64,000 nt of DNA from Kwoniella bestiolae CBS 10118 (Eukaryota > Basidiomycota > Tremellomycetes > Tremellales > Cryptococcaceae). The first letter of the stretch is position 1. Every line of letters begins with the position of its first letter. Of the stretch, positions 46,982-57,729 are shown piece after piece. The stretch lies in contig NC_089241.1 in assembly GCF_000512585.2 (NCBI RefSeq), positions 2,108,001 through 2,172,000 of the forward strand, given 5' to 3'. The position numbers were made by a program, and so were the translations under genes. The notes beneath the pieces are model-generated. The model saw only the letters and a program-made list of their open reading frames with translations. It made no database searches and had not been told where the DNA came from.

Positions 46982-48304
46982 ATGCTTCGCTTCCCTCTTT
47001 TGGCTCTGATCTTCGTGCTATCCGCCAGCCTCGCTCAAGCTGCCACCTTTGTGGGCTGTGTTCTTGCTGCCGAAGTAGCGCTGACAGGCTCTGGAGGAGC
47101 CTTCGTAACTTCTCAGGCAGCGTGTAACGTGAGTTTATCCTCTGCATCATGAGGAAGGAGAACCCAGCTAATAGCGATTGTCCGTACCATAGACCAGATG
47201 TACTGGTAGAGGAGCTCAATACTCCTACTACACTGCTGGAACGATCCCTACGACCAACAATTGCTATTGTGATAACGTTAATTCGTACGTTGCTGCCTCA
47301 GCCTATGCGGTCGGAAGCGGGGGGACGACCTGTCTGGCAACTGTCCAAGCCGTCGTAAGTCCAGTCTGTTCTTGCTTGCTGTCTTGTAACCTCAGCAGGT
47401 ACAGTCATTTACCATCGCACCAAATCATCAGGCTACCGACTTGGCAACGACATTCACGTTCAACGGATGCGTAGGAACCATCGTCGGTGTGACTGTGAAC
47501 CTGGCGCAGGGTACCATCCTGGGCGGATCCATCGTCACGGGTCCACAGCAATGTTTCCAAACCTGTGCGGGAAACCTGAGGGCCTATGTGATCCCGATCG
47601 TACCCAGTGTGACGGCCATCTTACCTTCGTACGGGTGTGTCTGCGATCCTTCTGGTCAGGTCACGACGGGTATTTGCGGGGTTGGACAATTCTACGGATT
47701 TCAACATCCAGCTTCGGCTTCGGGTCAAGCGAGGAAAAGACAACAACAGGTGTTGAATGATCATGCCGATCAGAGAAGAAGAACCGCATTCTGCCCGAAA
47801 GGTATGAAGGCATGTAATATCCAAGGCGTAGATAATTCATGGGAGGTAGGTCATCATAACCTTTATTCGGCGTTTGAAGTTAATCGACTTAGTACTTATG
47901 TCTTACAATACATCAATAGTGCATTGATACTGCCACAGAGCTGGGTGAGTCTGCATCTCGTGATCATCCGGACAAAATACGTGGAATGAGCTGACCATTC
48001 GAAAATATAGAATCTTGCGGAGGGTGTACGTTCGGTGAATACACCAGTAGGGGAGCACTAAACACCACCTCGACAGGAACAGAGTGAGTTATTCCTGCAG
48101 AGCTTATGCCATCGATGCTCACGGTTCGATCATCGTTTCGCTGTTTGTAGCTGTAGTACCTTGCCTGGAACCCTTCTAGGAGCGACCACCTGTACGAACG
48201 GCCGATGCGAGATATCAGCTTGTAAGAAGAGATGGAAGTTGGTGGATGGTCAATGTGTTCCGGGAACTGTCAGGGCTGTGCGTAAGATCACGGTATCTGT
48301 TTGA
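46982..48304 (+). CDS. secreted WSC-like / CPL1-like cysteine-rich protein, copy 1
   Basis: Six exons, 46982-47128, 47193-47354, 47432-47845, 47920-47944, 48011-48083 and 48151-48304, 324 residues. Signal peptide MLRFPLLALIFVLSASLAQA, then two WSC-like cysteine modules: first FVGCVLAAEV, NTRCTGRGAQYSYY and NCYCDN; second FNGCVGTIVG, QCFQTCAGNLRAYV and YGCVCDPSG. A dibasic RKR and then QRRR precede a C-terminal Cys-rich part FCPKGMKACNIQGVDNSWEC, LESCGGC, TTCTNGRCE, KKRWKLVDGQC. The latter is the pattern of the CPL1-like domain of basidiomycete secreted proteins. WSC modules bind wall glycans. The basic sites could let a Kex2-type protease release the end domain, which is inference. Confidence 0.75.
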
Positions 48305-48795
48305 ACGGTTTGAAACCCATGTTTCAGTAGGGCTCAGCGACACAACGACAAGAATCAGAGTCAGAACAAACTCATCAAAGTAAGTATAATACACGGTACG
48401 GACATTTAGCTAGACATTGGTTATAATAAGAATAGATACATCTAGCGTTCCTTCTTTTTTTTCTGGTGATTCTGGGTTAGAAACGGCTAGGACACTCGTG
48501 ATCTCTTTGTAGTATTACTTGCATCTTATCGGATGAGATTTACATATCGATCGTTCTGCATTGTGAGATTCACACAAGCGGCCGAGAAGGTCAATTTTTC
48601 CAGGCAGACTGACACATCGCTTCTTCGCTCAATGGCGCAATCGCAGTGTAACCCTCGAATCGTCCGTCATGACTTTCCCCTCGAGTGTTCTACAATGGAT
48701 TGAGATTGTGCATTGGCAGATACATACGTGATATATCTTGCTAATCCATTTCTAATGACCCCTGCCCTTCTTCTGTTCCTTCCTTCCCCGTTCTC
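48305..48795. other. convergent 3' spacer
   Basis: 3' flanks of the secreted gene and the Mpo1-like gene. Contains a T9 run at 48453-48461. No gene recognised. Confidence 0.5.
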
Positions 48796-49308
48796 CTAAA
48801 AGTCTCTCTGAAGCGTCACGACTTCCCACCACATCTTCAAATCCCCTCTCAGACTCCACACGGGATATTTGAACGTAGCCGGTCGGTTCTTCTCAATGAA
48901 GAAATGCCCTATCCACGCAAAAGCATATGCACCAATTACACCACCCAACAACCATCTTCCAACACCTTCAAGTTCCAAGAAGCTAGTATCCACCGACCAT
49001 TTCGCTAACAACACATCTAATCCCAGGGAAGTTATGGGACCTTGATTGTGGAGTGCGTGAATTCCTCCGGAAGGTGGGAACGATTTGGCGGCGTAGGACA
49101 AGGCGATGGGCACGAGGGAGAGTGTGGATCGAGCGAAGGACGTCAACGCGATGGATGTACCGACGAGATGGAGTCTCCGAGTGAGGGGGAGGGAGTGTTC
49201 ACCTAGGTAGAAGGGGTAGAACGATTGGAAAGAGGCGAATCCCCCTGGAGGAGCAGGTACCGGTGTGTAGGTTGGGTTGACCAAGGCCGAGGATTTGGAA
49301 GATGACAT
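48796..49308 (-). CDS. DUF962 / Mpo1-like membrane protein
   Basis: Intronless. The ATG at 49308 gives 170 residues; an upstream in-frame ATG would add 30 unlike the family. SFYPFYLGEHSLPLTRRLHLVG near residues 29-50 and GHFFIEKNRPATFKYPVWSL near the C-terminus are the two diagnostic blocks of the DUF962 family, with the conserved His residues of EHS, RRLH and GHFF. Between them lie hydrophobic segments likely to span the ER membrane. Yeast Mpo1 is an Fe(II)-dependent dioxygenase that shortens 2-hydroxy fatty acids in phytosphingosine breakdown. The same role is plausible here. It sits reversed between two related secreted genes. Confidence 0.82.
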   Translation of the reverse strand: MSSSKSSALVNPTYTPVPAPPGGFASFQSFYPFYLGEHSLPLTRRLHLVGTSIALTSFARSTLSLVPIALSYAAKSFPPSGGIHALHNQGPITSLGLDVLLAKWSVDTSFLELEGVGRWLLGGVIGAYAFAWIGHFFIEKNRPATFKYPVWSLRGDLKMWWEVVTLQRDF

Positions 49309-51571
49309 GGTGTAATTGGAGGGTTCCTTTGGCTGTTTCTTCTGTGTGTCAGAGGGAGAGGGTGTAACGAGTTGAAGGTATGGCAGTGGTATGGTCAAGT
49401 AGTTGTTTAAGAGGGATGAACACGAATTATTCCGACACCCATTGGATTGGAGCTAGCTCACCAGGTCAGATCACACGAAGCGGACCAACAATCCGGAACT
49501 CGGTTAATCGTCGGCGATGACATCATTTCGCCCGATCGCATCGCGTACCAGGAAATCCAACTGCCACATTGGCCGAAGAATAAGGTGGGCGGGCACCATC
49601 CACAAATCAGATACTCGTCTGCTAATACGGATGCATGCCCTAAACGAATGGAGGATGAAGCTCAACCTCCATGTTTCTGTTTCAGGAGACCTCACATTGA
49701 GCATCTATCACGCCGCGTCGTGGAAGGTCAGAAAACACCTTCCGATGGAAGCTGCTGAATTATCACCACCAAACGCATCATCACCAAAAAAACCTCAGGC
49801 AGTACCTGTCCACTACCGCTCAGTAGACCGGGTTTCCATACCAACCGCAAGTTCGATGTACCCTATCTCTCACAGGAAACTGGACTGTATTGGAGGTCCC
49901 CTTAGAAAAAGGCGGTCGAGGTCATTTATGTCACGAATTGCCACATGCGGAGGCTACCAGTGCGAAAACTTGACGAGGATCTAGAATATCACAAGATTTA
50001 ATGGGTACCTATTTATATGTACGTTATGAAGGATGAACATGAGCGGATATTGATATATTTACGCAATCACTGTATATACGGTCCTTTCCGTTTGGCCACT
50101 CATTGAAAAGCCACAAAGCCACATGACACGAGGACCCAGCGTTACGTGTTGAATTAAGCTTCTGAGTCTTCAATTCAGATTTTGGCGTTCCAGATCTTGT
50201 AGAAGTACAAATTTATTCAGATGTCTTATAGTGTAAGGATGTTCATCGAAAAGCACAACGTGGGATATTTGATCCTTCTCGCTTGCATAATGTGCGCTAA
50301 TTCCCATTCCTGACCGTTGGGGTATGTCGTTAGGCGAACCTCCAAAGAATCATGCTCGTGATTGGCATGTGAGTCATCCCTTACACACATGGTCAGTCAG
50401 GCACTATCTACCACTTGGGAAGTGCTTAGCGAATGCCAGCTGAATTGAATGCCAATGTTTGGTGCTTCACCCGGTAGGTCTAGTTCAGGATGACTCAGTG
50501 ACTCGATGCACGCACAGACAGGCAGAAGCTACCAGCCTTCTTATGCGGACCGCTCTAACGACCACCGCTACTGACAATGCCCTCAAATCAACTGGATTCT
50601 TCTCAATAGCAACCTCGAGGACGTTCGCTTCAGGTCCCCTGACCTTGAGGACGATGTCTTTCCCAATCTCTGGGAAGAAGTTAGGTAACGCAAAAGGTTC
50701 TGATGTTTCTCGGAGTGTCTCAACACTGTATGGAAAGCTTAAGGCGATGATGAAGAGACCAAAATTGTTTACACAATCGACATCTCCCAATGAACGGTAG
50801 AGGCCCTCTTTCCTCTCTTCCGAGCGATGTCTGACTGACTTAACTATGAAGCGATCGATCGACAGGTCTGACTGAGCTTGTTTACATTTACATTGTTGTT
50901 GATCTTTCCGATTAAGATATTCTGGCACACCTACTGCTGATCCCATTCAGATATCGGTACCGATCGTCCGTCTGAGAATCTTTTCTATTCAAAGTTCAGC
51001 TCGATGTATCCTCGTTCCTCCTTTTCCCTACCTCGATGCTCCCTCGTTTGTCACAGAATTGCATCTCGCTCTTGCCTCTTTGAAAGGAAAGCGGAATTCA
51101 GATTCTGGGAACGTTGAAGCAACATATGGATATATATAAATCATGTCCTTAGTTCGGTCTCTCATCTTTCTGTTAAGCTTCTACTTGTCTGACCAAGAAA
51201 TAAGCTATTCCAATTTGTCTCTTCCGAGTCACGTTAATTGTCTATCCCAAAGATCAAGTGATCATTGGAAGGTATCTCGTTTGTTTATCGATCATCCTTG
51301 ACATCGTCATTGTTGACAACGACAAAACCCAGGAGACCAAACAGACGATTCCGATCAACAGTACAAAAGGGTATTTGTGGACTTCGCATTCGCTTCATTT
51401 CCCCATTACACTCTCATTCCTCTTCTGCCTCTTTGGTCGGAACAGTCAATCTTTCCCTACCTTGCTTAGTATCACTCCTATAATTCCTCACCTCCTCTCA
51501 TATTCACCACTCTCCACAGCATTCCGTCCTCTTGCTAGATCATCGTACCCTATTCTCCGACATCACCCAGG
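49309..51571. other. 2.3 kb region without a recognised gene
   Basis: Holds the upstream region of the Mpo1-like gene and of the second secreted gene. A 153-codon minus-strand frame (50485-50946) and a 155-codon plus-strand frame (49517-49984) exist, but neither matches a family or joins to exons. TATATATAAA at 51131-51140 is about 430 bases before the next ATG, so any link to it would need a long leader or leader intron. Confidence 0.4.
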
Positions 51572-52813
51572 ATGTTATCCCGATTGTTCGTGATAGTATC
51601 AGCGCTCGCCTTCCTCTCGTCAACTCAAGCAGCCTCCACCTTTGTGGGCTGTGTCCTGCAGGCGACAGTGGCGTTGACCGCAGACTATGCGACTCGTACA
51701 GCCAGTCAGTCAGCTTGTAATGTAAGTGCTTACATCCATGCCCTCGTATCAACAAGCTCACGTGAGGTGCGTTGTGACAGACCCGTTGCATCGGCCAAAG
51801 GGCACAGAATCCTTCAATACAGTATTCATACTTCGTAGCTGGAACCCTCTTAGGGAACAACTGTTACTGTGATAGTATAGGATCATACACAGCGGCAAGT
51901 GCTTATATATTGCCAAGCGGAGATACAACTACCGATTGTTCCGCTTTGGGTGTGGGTCTGAACTTGGGTCTACTAGCTACCGTGAGCTTCCTCGATCTCC
52001 TGCATGCCCCGCATGATTGTGCTAATCACCTCACGGACAGGCAACTGATTTGACCACCACCTTCGAGTTCCAAGGCTGCACCAACACTTTGACCGGAGTA
52101 GTCATCAATCTCGCACAAGGGACCATCCTAGGTGGAGCTATCGTCCAAGATCCTCAGGCATGTTTCCAACGATGTGCCGGTAACCTTAACGCATACTTCA
52201 TCCCTATCGTACCGTCCATTACTGCCATCGCACCGACTTACGGCTGTGTATGCGACCCGAGTGGTCCCGGTGCTCTCGGCGCCTGTGGTCTCTTGACCTT
52301 CTTCAAGTACACGCACTCGGCCTCGGCAAGCCAGCAAGCCCAAGCTAGGAAACGTGCGCAGAAAGCTCTGGAGTCGGAACGGAGGAAGTCATTCTGTCCT
52401 GGGAAGATGACTTCGTGCTTGATTCCTGGGGTGGAGGACTCCTGGGAATGTGTCGATCCGCAATCTGATCTTGGTGAGTACATCTGTGCGGTGTTGGCTT
52501 CTTGAATGACTGCTGACAGTCCGAGATGTCCTGTAGAATCATGCGGTGGCTGCGCACATGGTGAATATACCTCTGATGGACCCAGTAATTCCACTGCCAC
52601 CGGATTAGAGTGAGTTACATAGGTTCTTGCCGTAACTTAAGAGTGATCCGTATACTGATGTATGCTGGGTCTGACATCAGCTGCACCAACATGCCGGGTG
52701 TACTGAGGGGCGGCTCAACTTGTACCAACGGCGAATGTGTCGCTTTTGCATGTAAGAGGAAGTGGACCTTGTTGGATGGAAAGTGTGTGAGGGGTCTGAG
52801 TAAAGTTATGTAA
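51572..52813 (+). CDS. secreted WSC-like / CPL1-like cysteine-rich protein, copy 2
   Basis: Five exons, 51572-51721, 51781-51981, 52041-52473, 52537-52609 and 52681-52813, 329 residues. Signal peptide MLSRLFVIVSALAFLSSTQA. It aligns end to end with the gene at 46982: TFVGCVLQATV, TRCIGQRAQNPS, NCYCDS, FEFQGCTNTLTG, NLAQGTILGG, CFQRCAGNLNAYFIP, YGCVCDPSG, a basic ARKRAQKALESERRK stretch, then SFCPGKMTSC, DSWECVD, ESCGGC, CTNGECVAFACKRKW. Introns 1, 2 and the last two are in the same places and phases; the intron after the Trp-Glu pair in copy 1 is absent. Probably secreted or wall-associated. Function unknown beyond the module types. Confidence 0.75.
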
Positions 52814-53710
52814 ATCTCCCTTTGGACGATACTGTACCGTACTGGTGGAGGGAGGAAGGTTTTCACTCTTTGGTAGATTTTTGGACAATACAACTTGACT
52901 TATATTGATGAAACGAATAGAAAATGACACGCTCTTTTTGGACTTTAGACTGAGGACTGTAGACGATCTCGATATGTTTCCCTCTGTATGGACTTGCATC
53001 TTGCATTAACTGCCTTTGATACTTCGATCCTGGCTTGAAGCTGTACCTTACTTCATCTTTTGTATTGTATTTTTATGGACTATACGTGTTTCAACTGGAG
53101 TACTCGTCTATACACGTTCATGTATGCCGATGAAACGCAATTTTGAGCTACGGAGAAAGCTTCTGTGTGTCGATTTGGTTACAGATTACCGTATTTGGCC
53201 GTAAAAGGGAGGTCAAGACAATGACTACGTGAGGAAATGAATTGGTTTCACATTATAGATTAGAAGCCTGACCAAGGGGAAGATCGTCAAACGGTCAGGG
53301 ATATGGCGAACTACATTACAGGCTTCCTCGTATTTAAAGCAGATTCAACAACCACACATTCAGTGTACAGACCTACCATGTTCAATCAAGGATAATTAGT
53401 CCATTTACGAACATGAGGCGCTAATGCAGATCCGCGTCGATGGTCGAGTAAAGTTTGTGCCCCCTTGTATATATAGACGGAGTGAGCGATGAAAGAAAAG
53501 GTCGATCTTTCATGCACCTCAAACACTTCTTCCTGTCCAACTCAACCCACACTCATTTGATCCTGCCAGCTTTACCCACACTCATTTGGTCTGTTCCCAC
53601 TACACTCTCATCCGCTACTAAGCTCGACGCTAGCCTAACGTTCTACCAATTCACCATATCTATCAACTACCACATACATACATCAAGCACTTCCATTCAA
53701 TTTCAACAGC
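52814..53710. other. intergenic region upstream of the third secreted gene
   Basis: About 900 bases. TATATATA at 53468-53475 is a candidate TATA element for the gene starting at 53711. No other feature seen. Confidence 0.4.
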
Positions 53711-54416
53711 ATGTTCCCTATCGCACTCGCTTTCTTGCTCGCTCCTATCGTTGCTCAGGCAGCATCCTTCTCCGGCTGTATGTCGAGTACCATTCCTCAC
53801 AAATCTGAGTCGGGGCTTCAAATCGTGAACGTAGAAGGTACAGATTGTATTGTAAGTCATGAGATCTTGTACCTGTCTCAGGCGTTAGCTCATACCATTC
53901 ATGTTGTAGGACCAATGTACCGCATCCGGTTTCGAATACTCGTATTCGTATTATGAGGAAACCGATTCAATCCATTACTGCCACTGTGACTCAGCCTCAT
54001 CCTTGGACGAACACAAAGATTCCCTGCGACCTGCATACCAAGGCGAAAGGTGCTACGAAGGTGATGCGACGGTATATCATCTTTCGACCGAGCTCAACTT
54101 CTCCCACTGTGCTCATTCCCTCTCCTCTTCCGCCGAACATGCCATACTCGGTTTACTGGTCGATACCCCTGCACAATGCTTCGAACATTGCTCTACTTCC
54201 TCGGGAGTCTACCTCCTCCCCCCTCCCACTGGTATCAAAGGCGGTCAATATGAATGTTTCTGCCAACAACCCGAGATCCAAGAAGCTGGTGTAAGCTCTT
54301 TCTGCGACTCGGGCGCTTACAGACGATTTGACGCGGCCGTCAAGTCAAGTAGATTGGTATTCCAATCTGCTGGGAACGACATCCAAAAACAAAAACCTTT
54401 AACCTCTTCTTCATAG
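53711..54416 (+). CDS. secreted WSC-like cysteine-rich protein lacking the CPL1-like end
   Basis: Two exons, 53711-53851 and 53910-54416, phase 0, 215 residues. Signal peptide MFPIALAFLLAPIVAQA. The first module has ASFSGCMSS, then DCIDQCTASGFEYSYSYY and HYCHCDS. The second has LNFSHCAHSLSSS, AQCFEHCSTSSGVYLLP and YECFCQQP. These align with the two WSC-like modules of the larger neighbours, and intron 1 sits at the same place and phase, just after the second Cys block. The chain ends soon after; no CPL1-like Cys cluster and no basic cleavage site follow. It is a shortened or ancestral-type member of the local family. Confidence 0.68.
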
Positions 54417-54747
54417 ACACGTTGATCTGCCGTCGAAGTAAACTTTCAAGGAGATTACCAATAGAGATACTTTGATAGTATACTGTATACCATATACACA
54501 CGGACAATACAACGTAGCATATATATCAATGGACAATTTTTCTTGTATATACACATCTTTCATACAGGGTTTTATCGCAGCTATAATGCATAATGCATTT
54601 CCAAAAATGCCACATTCCGTTCATTGTTTATTGCTGTGCGCTACGTCATCCCATCCGACACACCATGATTTACACCATACACGTATAAATAACAAGTTGC
54701 TCATCCTACTACTTGCATACATCTCGCTCATACTCACAACAAGCATC
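54417..54747. promoter_or_regulatory. promoter region of ABP1
   Basis: 3' flank of the secreted gene and the ABP1 promoter. TATAAAT at 54684-54690 lies about 60 bases before the ATG and is a reasonable TATA element. Confidence 0.5.
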
Positions 54748-57383
54748 ATGTCGATATCATTCGCCGCTCAAGATCTGCAGCCCACCTACCAGGGTATCAT
54801 CAATGGTAATGCAGAATACGATTGGGCAATCTTCAATCAGACGGGAAATGAGCTCAAGGTCCAAGCTACCGGAAGTGGATTGGATGACCTGGAAGAGGAG
54901 TTCAACGATGGAAGGTGAGTAGAACAAGAGCTCATATGCCATGGTGCTGACAGCTTGGTAGAATCCAATACGCTTTCGCCCGAGTGAAGGATCCCAGCGT
55001 GAGTAGACAATCTTAGGGCACTCTGATGTCGGACTGACCTTTAACATAGAGCTCTTTACCCAAATTCGTCCTGATCTCATGGCTGGGTGACGGGGTACCA
55101 GAGAACAGGAAAGGTCTATATAGTGAGCTGCGCAATGCAATGGGTGCTACAGTATGCTAATGGATGTTCTCAGACATCCAAAGTCCCCAAGTACAGGACA
55201 AATTCCTACGTGGTGCTCATCTTGTCATCCAAGCACGTTCAGAGGTAAGAATGCTGGTTCGTTGGGATATTTGTATGAGTAGCTTACCACGACTGTCCAG
55301 CTCGATGTGACCCCATCGTTCATCCATAAGCGTATCCAAGAGTCCTCCGGGTCGAAGTACTCATCGTCAGCCCCCGCTCCTACGCCTTCCGCTGCACCTG
55401 CAAGGACAGCTCCCAGCTATCGACCGAGTCAAGGTTTTGGTGGGGCACAAGGCAAGGTGAGTGAATGGACATGAGAACAACGCTAACAGAATAGCCTGCT
55501 GCTGTTTCGACACCTGCTTCGACTTTCAGTCGACCTACGCCTACTCCACCAGCGGCCGCTAAAACCCCTCCTGCTCCAGCTAGAGAGCCATCTCCCCCTC
55601 CTCCCCCACCACCAGCACCAGCGGTCGCGCCACCGCCCGCTGTTTCCAGTCAAGCCAAACCCACCGCTACAGCAATCATGTCAGCGTCTACACCCGCCTC
55701 ATCTGAGACCGCCAAACCAGCCTATGAGGATAGGATCGCTCCTGTTGGAACGGCTTATGAACCAGTCAAGCTCTCCGCTCCTGGTAAATTAGGTAACAGG
55801 TGGAATCCAGCTGCTCAGCAACAATCCGAGGAAGAACCTACTTCTACTGGACCAAGTCTGAAAGACAGGATGGCCGCTTTCTCAGGCGGTGGAGCTGCTC
55901 CTACGCCATCTGCTTCCCAACCAAGTGGAAAGAAATTGACGTGGTCAGAGCGACAAGCTGAGGCGAAGAGACAGAGAGAAGAGGAGGATAGAGCAAGTGC
56001 AGCTGCCGGTGCTGGTTAGTCATGCTACGTTTTCGTCTTCTTGGAAGAAGTTTACTGACGTCATTCGCTAGCTGTCACGGGCAACAAACCTTCTGCTCCC
56101 TCGTGGAAGGCTCCTACCACACCTGCTGCTCCACCTCCTGCACCTGCTGCTCCACCCGCCCCCGTCCCAGAAACACCACCTGCAGCTCCAGCAGCCCCTC
56201 CACCCCCTCCAGCAACCAGTCGACCAGTGCCTACAGCACCAGGGGGTATACCAGCTCCTGTGGCAAGGTCTATCCCTCCTCGACCTGCTTCCCCTGACTC
56301 TGACGAAGAAAAGGATGACGACGATGACTGGGGAGCACCTCCCCCACCCCCACCAGCAGCTCCATTCAGACCTGAGCCAGTGGTTGAGGACGGTCCACCT
56401 GAAGAAGCTGCACCTCCTCCTCCTCCGCCGCCTCCTCCTCCTCCACCACCTGCTCCCAGTGCTGATCCCGTAAGTTTCTGCTGAAGGATAAATCTAGTAC
56501 ATGCACTAATGACTTCAACGGAAATAGCAAATCGAAGAACTTGAGCGACTCAAACAAGATCTCACCCTCGAAGAAGCTCCTCCAGCTGGTCCACCTCCCG
56601 TACCTCAAGATTCCAGACCCAAGACCGAAGCTGCTCCTCCAGCTCCTGCAGGTCTGAGGGCCAAAGTTCTGTTCGAGTACGAAGCAGCAGAAGAGGGTGA
56701 GATTTCACTAAGAGAAGAGGAGATCATCACTCAGATCGAACAGCTTGATGAAGGTATGTCAAGCCATCTTTGATGCCAATGAGAACTTCCGACTCTGATA
56801 GAATATACATAGGTTGGTGGTCCGGTACAAACTCTGCTGGACAAGCTGGTCTTTTCCCTGCAAATTACTGTGAACTCATCGAAGAGGAGACTCCTGCCGC
56901 CGCTCCACCTGCGCCTCCGGCCCCGCCTGCTCCCCCTGCACCAGCTGCACCTGCGGCTGAAGCTGCCGCCCCTCCTCCACCACCCCGCCACCACCACCAC
57001 CTCCCCCTCCTCCAGCAGCCGCCCCCGCCCCCGCAGCTGCACCTGAGCCAGAAGTAGAGGAGAACGTCATGATAGCTGCCTACGAGTGAGTCTGCGACGG
57101 CCCGTGAAATGAGACAAGCGGCTGACATTCTGTTCGATCCCGTGATGTAGCTACGATGCAGGCGAAGATAATGAGATATCGTTCAAGGAAGGTGATAAGA
57201 TCACTGATATCGATCAAGTCGATCCGGACTGGTGGCAAGGTAAATGTAATGGTAAAGAGGGTTTGTTCCCTGGTAAGTGGTGTTGCTGTGCCAAGACCTC
57301 GCTTGATGACAATTGCTAATATATACCTTGTCATCATGTTAGCTGCCTACGTTGTACACCCCAGTGAATGGCCCCCTCAATGA
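54748..57383 (+). CDS. ABP1: actin-binding protein Abp1 with a frameshift before the last SH3
   Basis: Eleven exons: 54748-54914, 54962-54998, 55050-55122, 55174-55244, 55301-55456, 55495-56014, 56072-56469, 56528-56753, 56813-57085, 57151-57272 and 57343-57383. An ADF-homology domain (DWAIFNQTGNELKVQ, KFVLISWLGDGVPENRKGLY) comes first. A Lys-rich and Pro-rich middle follows with WSERQAEAKRQREE. Then come an SH3 domain (AKVLFEYEAAEEGEISL, GWWSGTN, GLFPANYCEL) and a second SH3 (AAYDYDAGEDNEISF, WWQGKCNGKEGLFPAAYV). Between them the frame breaks in a C-run at 56983-56986. As written it ends at 57055-57057, while one extra C restores the second SH3. Abp1 links Arp2/3 actin patches to endocytic proteins. 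Confidence 0.88.
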
Positions 57384-57729
57384 TCAGATGTGCGTGCAGC
57401 TGAGTTGTAAGTATTGTAACTAAGAATGAACGAGCTTGGTAAGAGAATTAAACAGATAGATTTACGTGGATTATGCAGAACAAGTAATTTTCGGTATGGA
57501 ATAGACTGGAGTTCAATGCAAATTCGCTGGCAATGAGATGCAAAGCTTTGAAAAATTCATTGCAAAGTTGCATGCTACTTCTTTCATACGACTTTGACCG
57601 TCGACTCCCTTGACTTGACAACTGCAAATCAAATAATACCAACACTCTTCCTCTTCCTCCAGACTGAATGTTTGCTGCCAATGGGAGGGAGAGCTAAGCT
57701 AAGCTATGTGGTACAACGATTACCACTAC
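57384..57729. other. convergent 3' spacer
   Basis: 3' flanks of ABP1 and NST1. No gene seen. Confidence 0.5.

Noticed and set aside
49517..49984. 155-codon open frame in the gene-poor gap
   Set aside because: Composition is unremarkable, frames overlap on both strands, and no exon chain or family was found.
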